The translations under genes and the position numbers were made by a program. From contig CP070733.1 of NCBI GenBank assembly GCA_020347585.1, forward strand, positions 2,122,328 through 2,134,827: a stretch of 12,500 nucleotides of DNA, read 5' to 3'. Within the stretch, counting starts at the first letter, position 1. Each line of letters starts with the position of its first letter. Source of the DNA: Pseudomonadota bacterium. Lineage in GTDB: Bacteria > Pseudomonadota > Gammaproteobacteria > CAMYNG01. This document shows, piece after piece, positions 1-6,346 of this stretch. The notes beneath the pieces are model-generated. The model was given only the letters and a program-made list of their open reading frames with translations, made no database searches and was not told the origin of the DNA.

Positions 1-1
1 G

Positions 2-529
2 CACTGGTGGCCGGAGGTGCAGGAAGCGATCATCGGCAGCGCATTCGTGCTCGCCGCGACTGCCAGCGTATTGCTGCTGGCCGGCGACCCGCACGGTGCC
101 GAGCAGATCAAGGAACTGCTGGGTGGACAAATCCTGTGGGTAAGCTGGTCACAGCTTGTGCAGGTGGCTATCGTCTATGCTGCGGTACTGGCGCTGTGGT
201 TCATGCCGTGGTGGCGTTCGAACAACCTGCGCTTTTACTTCCTGTTTGCCATTGCGGTGACCGCCTCAGTGCAGATGGTCGGGGTGTACCTGGTGTTTGC
301 CAGCCTCATCATCCCGGCGCTGGCGGTGCGCCGCCTGTCGCGCACGCAAGGACTCGCCGTGGGCTACCTCGTCGGTGTGCTCGGCTACGCGGGCGGCCTT
401 GTCCTGTCCCTGTTCTCCGACCTTCCCGCCGGCGCACTGGTGGTGTGGATGATCGCGCTTACAAGCGTAGCTGCCGCACTGGTGCTGCGGGGGCGTGCGC
501 ACGCCGACGCGACGACCGGCCAAACCTGA
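2..529 (+). CDS. Metal ABC transporter permease (ABC-3/ZnuB-like family), C-terminal part
   Basis: This is an inner-membrane permease subunit, probably for import of zinc, manganese or a similar metal together with an ATPase and a periplasmic binding protein. The reading frame is already open at the window edge (first residues HWWPEVQEAIIG), so the start lies upstream and only about 175 codons are seen; the stop is TGA at 527-529. An internal GTG at 17 is not a credible start because the family similarity continues before it. The fragment has several hydrophobic helices, the loop DPHGAEQIKELLGGQILWVSW that is typical of ABC-3 permeases, and the late segment VQMVGVYLVFASLIIPALAVRR, in which the helix plus 'SLIIPALAVR' is the family's C-terminal hallmark. 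The metal cannot be told from this fragment. It converges on the next gene with only 14 bases between the stops. Confidence 0.8.
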   Translation, partial: HWWPEVQEAIIGSAFVLAATASVLLLAGDPHGAEQIKELLGGQILWVSWSQLVQVAIVYAAVLALWFMPWWRSNNLRFYFLFAIAVTASVQMVGVYLVFASLIIPALAVRRLSRTQGLAVGYLVGVLGYAGGLVLSLFSDLPAGALVVWMIALTSVAAALVLRGRAHADATTGQT

Positions 530-531
530 AC

Positions 532-558
532 GTTACCGCAAAGCTACGCTTCGGTAAC
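532..558. terminator. Candidate bidirectional hairpin between convergent genes
   Basis: Bases 532-538 (GTTACCG) are an exact inverted copy of 552-558 (CGGTAAC). A further AGC/GCT pairing inside (542-544 with 548-550) lengthens the stem. The hairpin sits at the junction of two convergent genes and overlaps the last codons of the minus-strand gene. No clear T-run follows on either strand, so intrinsic termination is an inference from position and symmetry only. Confidence 0.35.
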
Positions 559-1524
559 CGGTTTGGTACCACGCGCTTCCTGGCGCGCCCACAGCAGAAG
601 CGCCGGTGCGCCGATCGCCAGTTCGCGTACACGCTTGACCAGTGACAATGCCAGCGCCGTCGCAGGAGTCACCCCGAGCAGGGTGCCAACCAACATGATG
701 GCGCCTTCCATGATGCCAAGCGCCCCGGGCACCAGAAAGCCCAGGCTGCGCGCCGCATACCCCAGACTTTCGATTATCAGCGCATCGGTGAAGGACACCG
801 GCGCACCCAGCAGGTGCAGCGCGATCCACGTTTCCCCGGTGCCGAGCAACCAGGCGCCAAGGCGAATGAAGGCGCTGCGCGCCACCGCCCCACGGTTGCG
901 GTACAGATCGCGTAGCGCGTTATCCAACGATGCGGCGCTGCCCACCAGTGCCGACCACTGCTCGGAGCGCACCACCACGCCCATTAGCTTCATGCCGCCG
1001 CTGAACAAGCCGCGATGTTGCAGGTAAAAAAACGCAAGTACCAGCAGCGCGGCAACCATGGCGACTAACGCAAACTGGGTTACCAGGTCGGCAGACCCGG
1101 TGCGATCCAGCAGCAGCGCAATACCTATAAAGGTAAAGACAAGCTGTGAAAGAAGACCGAGGGTGAAATCCGCAGCGACGCTCGCCGCCGCCACCGAACG
1201 GCGCATATCGGAACGCGCCAGTAGGCGGGCACGCACCAGCTCACCTCCGACCTGCGCCACCGGCAGCAAGGTGTTGACCGCCTCGCAAATCCAGCGCATG
1301 CGAAACAGGCCGGACGGCGTTTGTCGGTGCGGCTGTGGCAGCAGCATATACCAGCCCAGCGTGTGCACCGACAGTGGTACGAAGCGATACAGCGCCACGC
1401 CCAGCAGGCCCCAACCCACCGAGGCAAAGGCAACAAGCACCTCGCCTATGCCCTGCTGAAAAATCAGAGCCAGGAACAGGCCAATGCCGCCAAACCAGGC
1501 GAGGTAAGTGAGCTTCTTGCGCAT
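544..1524 (-). CDS. Polytopic membrane protein, lysylphosphatidylglycerol-synthase TM / flippase-like family (HpnL-like)
   Basis: A 326-residue inner-membrane protein with about seven or eight hydrophobic segments spread along its length. It matches the UPF0104/LPG_synthase_TM type. The conserved segment E81-x-VN...PVAQVGGE95-x-VRAR, the later stretch around residues 252-274 (E-x-LG-x-AAR...GFLVPGALGIMEGA) and the C-terminal RVRE (298-301) are the family signature, and they most resemble the HpnL-like members found near hopanoid or lipid genes. Members are thought to move lipids or lipid-linked substrates across the membrane; no substrate can be deduced here. The frame opens with TTG-TTG-ATG; I chose the ATG (1522-1524), since it precedes the basic MRKK that leads into the first helix. 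No strong Shine-Dalgarno sequence is visible. Stop TAG at 544-546. It lies downstream of the SnoaL-like gene on the same strand, about 200 bases away, so it may have its own promoter. No hopanoid genes are visible in the window. Confidence 0.75.
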   Translation of the reverse strand: MRKKLTYLAWFGGIGLFLALIFQQGIGEVLVAFASVGWGLLGVALYRFVPLSVHTLGWYMLLPQPHRQTPSGLFRMRWICEAVNTLLPVAQVGGELVRARLLARSDMRRSVAAASVAADFTLGLLSQLVFTFIGIALLLDRTGSADLVTQFALVAMVAALLVLAFFYLQHRGLFSGGMKLMGVVVRSEQWSALVGSAASLDNALRDLYRNRGAVARSAFIRLGAWLLGTGETWIALHLLGAPVSFTDALIIESLGYAARSLGFLVPGALGIMEGAIMLVGTLLGVTPATALALSLVKRVRELAIGAPALLLWARQEARGTKPVTEA

Positions 1525-1617
1525 CAACAAGTGGGTTCGCAGTTAACCATTCAGACGGAGAGACCACGGCCGGGGGTGGGCCAACGGCGCAATCCTAGGG
1601 GAAAACGCCCGTCACAT

Positions 1618-1657
1618 CCAGCCAAGCAGGAAGTGTTCCCTGCGCGCCAGTGGCTGG
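1618..1657. other. Imperfect stem-loop in the 203-base gap between two minus-strand genes
   Basis: The gap 1525-1727 holds no credible gene. Its main structure is an inverted repeat: CCAGCCA (1618-1624) pairs with TGGCTGG (1651-1657), and inside it GCAGGAA (1626-1632) pairs with TTCCCTGC (1636-1643) with one bulged base and a three-base loop. It could end the SnoaL-like transcript, but the nearest T-run on the minus strand (about 1604-1608) is roughly ten bases beyond the stem, so it is not a textbook intrinsic terminator. Confidence 0.35.
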
Positions 1658-1727
1658 GCGACAGGTATGGCAGTGCAAGGCGCGCAACAGTCAGCCCTGC
1701 GATTTTCCCTTACTTGCAATGAACGAC

Positions 1728-2162
1728 CTAGGAATACAATTTATCTCCATGTTGCTGCATCCACTCGCTGTAGTTTTGCAATGATGCGGGAGTTACCTCT
1801 TCTTCTATCGCCTTTATGAGATCCCCGTCGAACAGATATCTTGCCTCGCCCTCCACCACCAAGTCTGGGGTGCCGGCAAGTGTATAGGTGCACCGCCAAC
1901 GCCGACTTAACCGATTTTCGGTAATGGTCGGCGATGTAAGTGCAACAAGTGTCCGCGTGTCGAACCGCCGGTCATTGTTGGCAACGTCGTTCTTCCAATA
2001 GGCGACAACCGCGGTGCGACCGTTGCATTTAGGGTCGGGGCCGCCAACGTTTTCGTACGTGGCATCTTCCGCAAGATACTTCTCAAGCCTCGACCAATTA
2101 TCGTCTTGCACAGTGACCTCGAAATCCGCCGCGAAGCTCTCGAACGTTTGGACGATTCCCAT
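1728..2162 (-). CDS. SnoaL-like / NTF2-like fold small protein
   Basis: A 144-residue soluble protein with no signal peptide or membrane helix. The pattern of an N-terminal helix (FESFAADFEVTVQDDNWSRLEKYLAEDATYENVG), a short helix with NGRTAVVAYWKNDV, and then alternating strands (RRFDTRTLVALTSPTI, RRWRCTYTLAG, LVVEGEARYLFDGDLIKAIEEEV) is that of the SnoaL/nuclear-transport-factor-2 superfamily. This superfamily covers small enzymes and ligand-binding proteins; no specific substrate can be given. The frame opens further upstream, but ATG at 2160-2162 is preferred: an AGGAG (2172-2176 on the minus strand) lies nine bases before it, and a plausible promoter lies just above. Stop TAG. The gene looks less GC-rich than its neighbours and uses more A/T-ending codons, which may mean a separate origin. 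Confidence 0.7.
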   Translation of the reverse strand: MGIVQTFESFAADFEVTVQDDNWSRLEKYLAEDATYENVGGPDPKCNGRTAVVAYWKNDVANNDRRFDTRTLVALTSPTITENRLSRRWRCTYTLAGTPDLVVEGEARYLFDGDLIKAIEEEVTPASLQNYSEWMQQHGDKLYS

Positions 2163-2171
2163 ACATAGAGA

Positions 2172-2176
2172 CTCCT
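2172..2176 (-). promoter_or_regulatory. Ribosome binding site deciding the start of the SnoaL-like gene
   Basis: The minus strand reads AGGAG here, nine bases before the ATG at 2162. It supports this start over the longer open frame that reaches to 2204. Confidence 0.6.
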
Positions 2177-2207
2177 GTGATTCAGGCAACCTTACGCAGC
2201 GCAAGGC

Positions 2208-2236
2208 ATCATATCCTTACCTCGGCACACTGTCTT
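2208..2236 (-). promoter_or_regulatory. Candidate sigma-70 promoter for the SnoaL-like gene
   Basis: On the minus strand AAGACA (2236-2231) and TATGAT (2213-2208) are 17 bases apart. The -10 matches the consensus at five of six positions and the -35 at four of six. Transcription would begin near 2201, giving a leader of about 40 bases before the ATG at 2162 that includes the AGGAG. The -35 overlaps the stop codon of the upstream diguanylate cyclase gene. This is a prediction from sequence pattern alone. Confidence 0.45.
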
Positions 2237-3695
2237 AATCGTGCTGGCGGGCCGTATTTAGCGCCTCGCGCGTAGCGACGCGATTTCTGCCACCCTCCTT
2301 CGCCGAATACATTGCCGTATCGGCCATGTCGACCAGCTGTGCCGTTGACACCTGCGCGCCCGGTGGCAATGGCGCGACACCCAGGCTGATGGTGACGTAA
2401 GGAACGATCGTCGAACTATCGTGTGGAATGCGAAGTGCCGCGACCGCGCTGCGGATATTTTCAGCAATCTTTAGCGCGCCTTCTAGCGGCGTGTCGGGCA
2501 GCACTACGACAAATTCTTCGCCGCCGTAGCGCGCGACGAAATCCGACGGCCGCCTAAGGCATGATTCTATGCACTGCGCGACCTCGCGCAGGGTGGCGTC
2601 ACCCTGCTTGTGACCGTAGGTGTCGTTGTAGTTCTTGAATTGATCCACATCGATCATGAGCAGCGACAGGGGGTGATTGCTGCGTCGCGTACGCTTTAAC
2701 TCCAGCTCGATCTCCTCGTCGAAGCGACGGCGGTTGGCGATTCCAGTGAGCTTGTCGGTCCTGGCGATGCGCTGCAGCTCGATGTTGGCCTGCTCCAACT
2801 GCGCCGTCGAGGCACGTAGCTGGGATTCGACCGCGCTGCGACGGCGCTCCTCGGCCTGCAGCCGGCGCAACATCATGTAACCAAGCCCCAGATACAAGGC
2901 GAACGCCAGCAGCGTCTGATAGATAATCTTGTCGCGCTGTCGGGTGAACAGGGCGGCATCATGCACGATCACCAGCTGCCATGCGGTTTCGGCAATGGGT
3001 GCCACGGCCAGGATACGCCCTCGTTCTGCGGCGCTGATGTGGAAATCGCCGCGCTTGAGTTTATTGCGCGCGCCCTGGTCGGTGATCTCGATCAGGCCCT
3101 CGATGTCGCGGTTGAGCAGCATCAGGTGATGGCCGTGGGGCGAGGCCAGTCGCAGCAGGTTGGTGATGCCATCGGGCAGGAAGCTGATGAAAAAGACGCC
3201 GCCCCGCGTGTTTGCGCGCCACGGCACGATAATGTCGTAGTGGTAGGCGTCGAGATTGGGGTGCAGGCGCACGGGCTGCGGCTTGCCCTCAAGCGCCGCG
3301 CGCGCATCGTCAAGGCAGACATCGACCGGCGTGAAATCTATGCCCGCAACGATGGGCCTGACCGTGTCGTCGGTCACGGTAAAGCTGTGACGATCGGGAA
3401 AGTAGGCCTCGAGCTTTCTGCTGACCTGCCGGATCACATGGTCGTTCTCCGGGTGCTGGACCATCAACTCGATCAACACGTCCTGGTCGTCGACGAACAA
3501 CTCTACCTGGCGGCGGCGTTCCTTGATATGCCGGGCGATTTCACTGGAGGTGGCCTCGACGGTGTGCGCGGCAATGTCGCGCTGGTACGCAACGAAGTCC
3601 TTCATGCGCGTATTGGCGCTCAGCGTCAACAACAGCGCCACCATGGCACTGATGATCAGATAGAACGCTCGCGAATATCGGGTCGCTCGCTTCAT
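2235..3695 (-). CDS. Membrane diguanylate cyclase (periplasmic Cache-like sensor + GGDEF)
   Basis: A 486-residue enzyme that should make cyclic di-GMP from two GTP. Residues about 10-27 form one membrane helix, 30-257 an external sensor domain that looks Cache-like (YHYDIIVPWR, GGVFFISFLPDG), and 258-276 the second helix. A short coiled-coil (about 280-312) leads into the GGDEF domain (310-472). The active-site loop is RYGGEEF with GGEEF at 391-395; the metal-binding aspartate of MIDVDQFK is D349, followed by NDTYGH. The inhibitory I-site RxxD is present as R382-P-S-D385, five residues before GGEEF, so product feedback inhibition is expected. No EAL domain follows, so it should be a synthase only. 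ATG at 3693-3695; stop TAA. It follows xerC on the same strand after 69 bases and may share its transcript. The ligand of the sensor is unknown. Confidence 0.92.
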   Translation of the reverse strand: MKRATRYSRAFYLIISAMVALLLTLSANTRMKDFVAYQRDIAAHTVEATSSEIARHIKERRRQVELFVDDQDVLIELMVQHPENDHVIRQVSRKLEAYFPDRHSFTVTDDTVRPIVAGIDFTPVDVCLDDARAALEGKPQPVRLHPNLDAYHYDIIVPWRANTRGGVFFISFLPDGITNLLRLASPHGHHLMLLNRDIEGLIEITDQGARNKLKRGDFHISAAERGRILAVAPIAETAWQLVIVHDAALFTRQRDKIIYQTLLAFALYLGLGYMMLRRLQAEERRRSAVESQLRASTAQLEQANIELQRIARTDKLTGIANRRRFDEEIELELKRTRRSNHPLSLLMIDVDQFKNYNDTYGHKQGDATLREVAQCIESCLRRPSDFVARYGGEEFVVVLPDTPLEGALKIAENIRSAVAALRIPHDSSTIVPYVTISLGVAPLPPGAQVSTAQLVDMADTAMYSAKEGGRNRVATREALNTARQHD

Positions 3696-3764
3696 GATGT
3701 CGGGCTCACCGGCGGACGTTGCGGCTGCAGGCCGGTGCTCCTTGGGGATTGCGCTTTCGTGCGC

Positions 3765-4670
3765 CTAGCGTTTTTGCCGCCTGGCCCGTGGATGGGCCTG
3801 ATCATAGACCTTGGCCAGATGCTGGTAGTCGAGATGAGTATAAATCTGTGTGGTGGCAATGTCCGCATGGCCGAGCAATTCCTGCACTGCCCGCAGGTCA
3901 CCGCTGGACTCGAGCAGGTGGCTGGCGAAGGAATGGCGCAACATGTGGGGATGCACACGGACATCGATACCCTGTTTGATGGCCCACTCGCGCAAGCGCT
4001 TTTGCACACTGCGCTGTGTAAGCCGATCCCCCGTTCGGCCCACGAATACCGCTGTTTGCTCCGGCCCCGCCAGTTCAGCGCGCGCCGTGAACCACGCCTG
4101 CAGCGCGCCGATCGCGTAACGTCCCAGCGGCACGCGACGTGTCTTGTTGCCCTTGCCGGTCACCTCGACCATGGCCTCGGGAAAATCCAAATCCTGCATA
4201 TCGAGCGTCACCAGTTCCGACAACCGCAGGCCCGATGAGTAGAACAGTTCCAGTATCGCCCGGTCACGCAGTGCCAGCTTGTCGCCTGGCGGGATATCCA
4301 TGAGCCTCCCCACCTGATCGACGTCCAGCGTGCGCGGCAACTTGCGCGGTACCTTGGGCGCGCGCACGTCGCGCGCCACGTTGACGCCCAGCACGCCTTC
4401 TGTCACCAGGTAGTCGAGAAAGGTTCGCGTGGCGGATAAAGCGCGTTGCAGGCTCTTGCCGCTCAGCCCCCCGCGGTGCCTTGCGGCGATACAGTCGCGT
4501 ACCGCCTGCTCGTCGAGCGCTCGCCAGGTCGCAACGTGGCTCGCATCGCAGCACGCCACCAACGCCTCAAGATCGCGCTGGTAGGCGTCTAAGGTATGGG
4601 CGGAAACGCGCCGCTCGTTGCGCAGCCGGGCGAGAAAACTTGCGATATACGACAGTTCACCCGGTTCCAT
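3765..4670 (-). CDS. xerC: Site-specific tyrosine recombinase XerC
   Basis: A 301-residue recombinase, the usual size for XerC. With XerD it acts at the dif site to resolve chromosome dimers at cell division. Residues about 5-95 are the SAM-like core-DNA-binding domain (SFLARLRNERRVSAHTLDAYQRDL). The C-terminal catalytic domain carries the complete active site: R149 (SSGLRLSEL), K173 (TGKGNKTR), H242 and R245 (HPHMLRHSFASHLL), H268 (LLGHAD) and the nucleophile Y277 (TTQIYTHLD). Its place directly after the DUF484 gene, with five bases between that stop and this ATG, is the conserved dapF-DUF484-xerC order and favours XerC over XerD or a phage integrase. Stop TAG. No separate Shine-Dalgarno sequence is obvious, so translation is probably coupled to the upstream gene. 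Confidence 0.95.
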   Translation of the reverse strand: MEPGELSYIASFLARLRNERRVSAHTLDAYQRDLEALVACCDASHVATWRALDEQAVRDCIAARHRGGLSGKSLQRALSATRTFLDYLVTEGVLGVNVARDVRAPKVPRKLPRTLDVDQVGRLMDIPPGDKLALRDRAILELFYSSGLRLSELVTLDMQDLDFPEAMVEVTGKGNKTRRVPLGRYAIGALQAWFTARAELAGPEQTAVFVGRTGDRLTQRSVQKRLREWAIKQGIDVRVHPHMLRHSFASHLLESSGDLRAVQELLGHADIATTQIYTHLDYQHLAKVYDQAHPRARRQKR

Positions 4671-4675
4671 GGCGG

Positions 4676-5389
4676 TCAGGTCTGCAGGTGAGGTCGCAAC
4701 ACGCGGGTGAGCACCTTGCCGAGGTAGCCAAGGAAAAGGGTGCCCATTTCGGCATGAAAACGGCTGCGATCGCGGCTGCCAATGGCCAGCAGCCCGTGGC
4801 AGATCTTGTCATGCTCATCGGTGACCAGCGGCACCAGTGCGGCAGAGGCCACCGTCACGTCGCTGTCGGCAAACAGCGAGTCGAGTTGGCCGGGCTTGAG
4901 CTTACCGCACACCGGCTTGCGCCCGGCAACAACCTTTTCGAAGGCGCCCAGTACCGGCTCGCTCCAGTCCACGAACTCCGGGCGCGGCTGCACGTCACGG
5001 TTTCGGGGCTTGAATAGCCGCACTACCACGGCGTCGGCATTAAAGTCTTTTGCAAGGCGATCGCGCAAAAGGTCGAGAATCTCGTCAAGGCTGGAGGCGT
5101 CCAACAAGGCGAGGATCAGCACGTTGATCTGTTCGCTTAGCTGCTCGTTGGTGCGTGCCACGGATAACAACTTGTTAAGTTTCGCGCGCAGCTCTTCTTT
5201 CTGGTCACGAAGCACAGATACCTGGCGTTCGATAAGCGACACCGCGCCGCCGGCTTCGTGGGGCAGCACCATATCGGCGAGTAGGTCCCGGTGGTTGTCG
5301 AAAAATCCGGGGTGATCGCGCAGGTACCGGACGATGTCTTTCTCGAGGTTGCGATCTGCGTCGGGCTTGTTTTTGTATGGTGTACTCAT
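4676..5389 (-). CDS. DUF484 family protein (YigA-like, GAF-type domain)
   Basis: A 237-residue cytoplasmic protein of unknown biochemical function, conserved between dapF and xerC in gammaproteobacteria. The family's N-terminal hallmark is clear: YLRDHPGFFDNHRDLLADMVLPH (22-44), then GAVSLIERQVSVLR (48-61), which continues as a coiled coil to about residue 95. Residues about 100-233 form a GAF-like domain that ends in the family's GLLAIGSRDRSRFHAEMGTLFL segment (199-220). The open frame extends upstream to 5461, but those extra residues overlap dapF and are not family-like; the ATG at 5387-5389 overlaps the dapF stop as ATGA, which marks translational coupling. Any effect of the dapF amber codon on ribosome traffic would therefore also touch this gene. 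Confidence 0.9.
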   Translation of the reverse strand: MSTPYKNKPDADRNLEKDIVRYLRDHPGFFDNHRDLLADMVLPHEAGGAVSLIERQVSVLRDQKEELRAKLNKLLSVARTNEQLSEQINVLILALLDASSLDEILDLLRDRLAKDFNADAVVVRLFKPRNRDVQPRPEFVDWSEPVLGAFEKVVAGRKPVCGKLKPGQLDSLFADSDVTVASAALVPLVTDEHDKICHGLLAIGSRDRSRFHAEMGTLFLGYLGKVLTRVLRPHLQT

Positions 5390-6216
5390 AACTCGATTTG
5401 ACCCTCGTAAACCGTTACGGCGGGACCTGTCATCAGCAGCGGCGCATCGCCGCCCGGCCACCGAATCGTCAAGCGGCCACCGCGCAAGTCCACCTCCACC
5501 TTATCACCCAGCAGGCCCTGTTGGCGACCCACCGCGACTGCCGCGCAGGCGCCACTGCCACAGGCCAGGGTCTCGCCGGCACCGCGCTCGTAGACCCGCA
5601 ACCGGATGTGAGTATTACCCACAATCTGCATGAATCCCACGTTAACGCGTTGGGGGAAGCGCGGATGTGACTCGAGCAGCGGTCCGATACGCGCCACTGG
5701 TGCACTGTCGACGTTATCGACGTGCAGTACCGCGTGTGGATTACCGAGGGACACCGCACCAAACTCGACACGCTGATGGTCGACCTCGAGTGTGTATCTG
5801 TCAGCCTGGCCCGACGTGTCGAACGGAATGTCCGCCGGGGCAAAGCGCGGCGCGCCCATATCCACCGTGACCCGCCCGTCGGCCTCGATGCGCAGAGTCA
5901 TCTTGCCAGTGGCGGTGGCCACGTGAATTTCGTCCCTGTCGACAAGGCCCCGCTCGCGTACGAAACGGGCAAAGCAGCGCGCACCGTTTCCACATTGGTC
6001 GACCTCGCCACCATCTGCGTTGTAGATGCGGTAAACAAAATCTTCGCTGTCGCTGCGCGGTGGCTCCACCAGCAGCACCTAGTCGCAGCCCACGCCGAAG
6101 TGACGGTCCGCCAGCGCACGCACCTGGTCCGGGGATAGCTGCACCGACTGGTTGACCGCATCAAAGACGACGAAGTCATTTCCAATACCGTGCATTTTTG
6201 TAAAGTTGAGCTTCAT
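5386..6216 (-). pseudogene. dapF: Diaminopimelate epimerase dapF, full length but interrupted by an in-frame TAG
   Basis: DapF converts LL-diaminopimelate to meso-diaminopimelate, needed for peptidoglycan and as the substrate of LysA. The whole frame from ATG 6216 to TGA 5386 is 276 codons, the normal family length. It begins MKLNFTKMHGIGNDF and keeps both cysteine motifs (QCGNGARCF and ETLACGSGACAAVAVG) and the late GGRLTIRWPG...MTGPAVTVYEG segment. Codon 46 is TAG (6079-6081), just after FGVGCD; the E. coli protein has glutamine there (GVGFDQLLVVEPP). One base change from CAG would account for it, and there is no frameshift or other damage. Calling it a pseudogene is formal: a sequencing error, a recent mutation or readthrough would each fit. 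A GTG directly after the TAG could restart translation, but the product would lack the first 46 residues, including the active-site asparagine of GIGNDF. Confidence 0.85.
6079..6081 (-). other. In-frame amber codon at the conserved Gln position of dapF
   Basis: The plus strand reads CTA, so the coding strand has TAG. CTG on the plus strand (G instead of A at 6081) would restore CAG. The codons on both sides stay in frame and match DapF closely. Confidence 0.85.
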
Positions 6217-6273
6217 GGCGACTGTAGCCCGGACAATTTGGGCGCTGGCGAAAACCCACAATGGGCGCTTCAA

Positions 6274-6308
6274 ACAAGGTACAAGATACGAGACACAAGG
6301 TACAAGGG
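6274..6308. repeat. Five degenerate heptamer repeats (ACAAGGT type)
   Basis: On the plus strand the units are ACAAGGT, ACAAGAT, ACGAGAC, ACAAGGT and ACAAGGG, at a strict seven-base period. They lie in the 130-base gap between the CoA-binding-protein gene and dapF. The array overlaps the left arm of the adjacent hairpin. No function is assigned. Confidence 0.6.
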
Positions 6309-6335
6309 GCCCGGCATGCAGCCCCTAGCCCTTGT
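6302..6335. other. Alternative hairpins beside the heptamer array
   Basis: Two mutually exclusive pairings are possible: ACAAGGG (6302-6308) with CCCTTGT (6329-6335), or AGGGGC (6305-6310) with GCCCCT (6321-6326) around a ten-base loop. The structure lies just after the stop of the CoA-binding-protein gene on the minus strand, so it could weaken transcription into dapF, but no T-run follows directly. Confidence 0.35.
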
Positions 6336-6346
6336 CCCGTTACTCA

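Noticed and set aside
1241..1567. Minus-strand frame beginning upstream of the flippase-like gene
   Set aside because: It overlaps the supported gene in another frame and has no protein-like pattern.
2961..4238. A 425-codon plus-strand open frame opposite the cyclase and xerC
   Set aside because: It lies antisense across two well-supported genes, spans their junction, shows no family motif and has the composition of a GC-rich shadow frame.
3765..4670. Tyrosine recombinase as a sign of an integrated element
   Set aside because: The dapF-DUF484-xerC context and usual length identify the housekeeping XerC; no tRNA, att repeats or cargo genes are beside it.
5386..6216. Genome-wide reassignment of TAG to glutamine
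   Set aside because: xerC, the SnoaL-like gene, the flippase-like gene and the CoA-binding-protein gene all end in TAG at family-normal lengths, so TAG is used as a stop here.
6274..6308. CRISPR-like array
   Set aside because: The units are seven bases long with no spacers.
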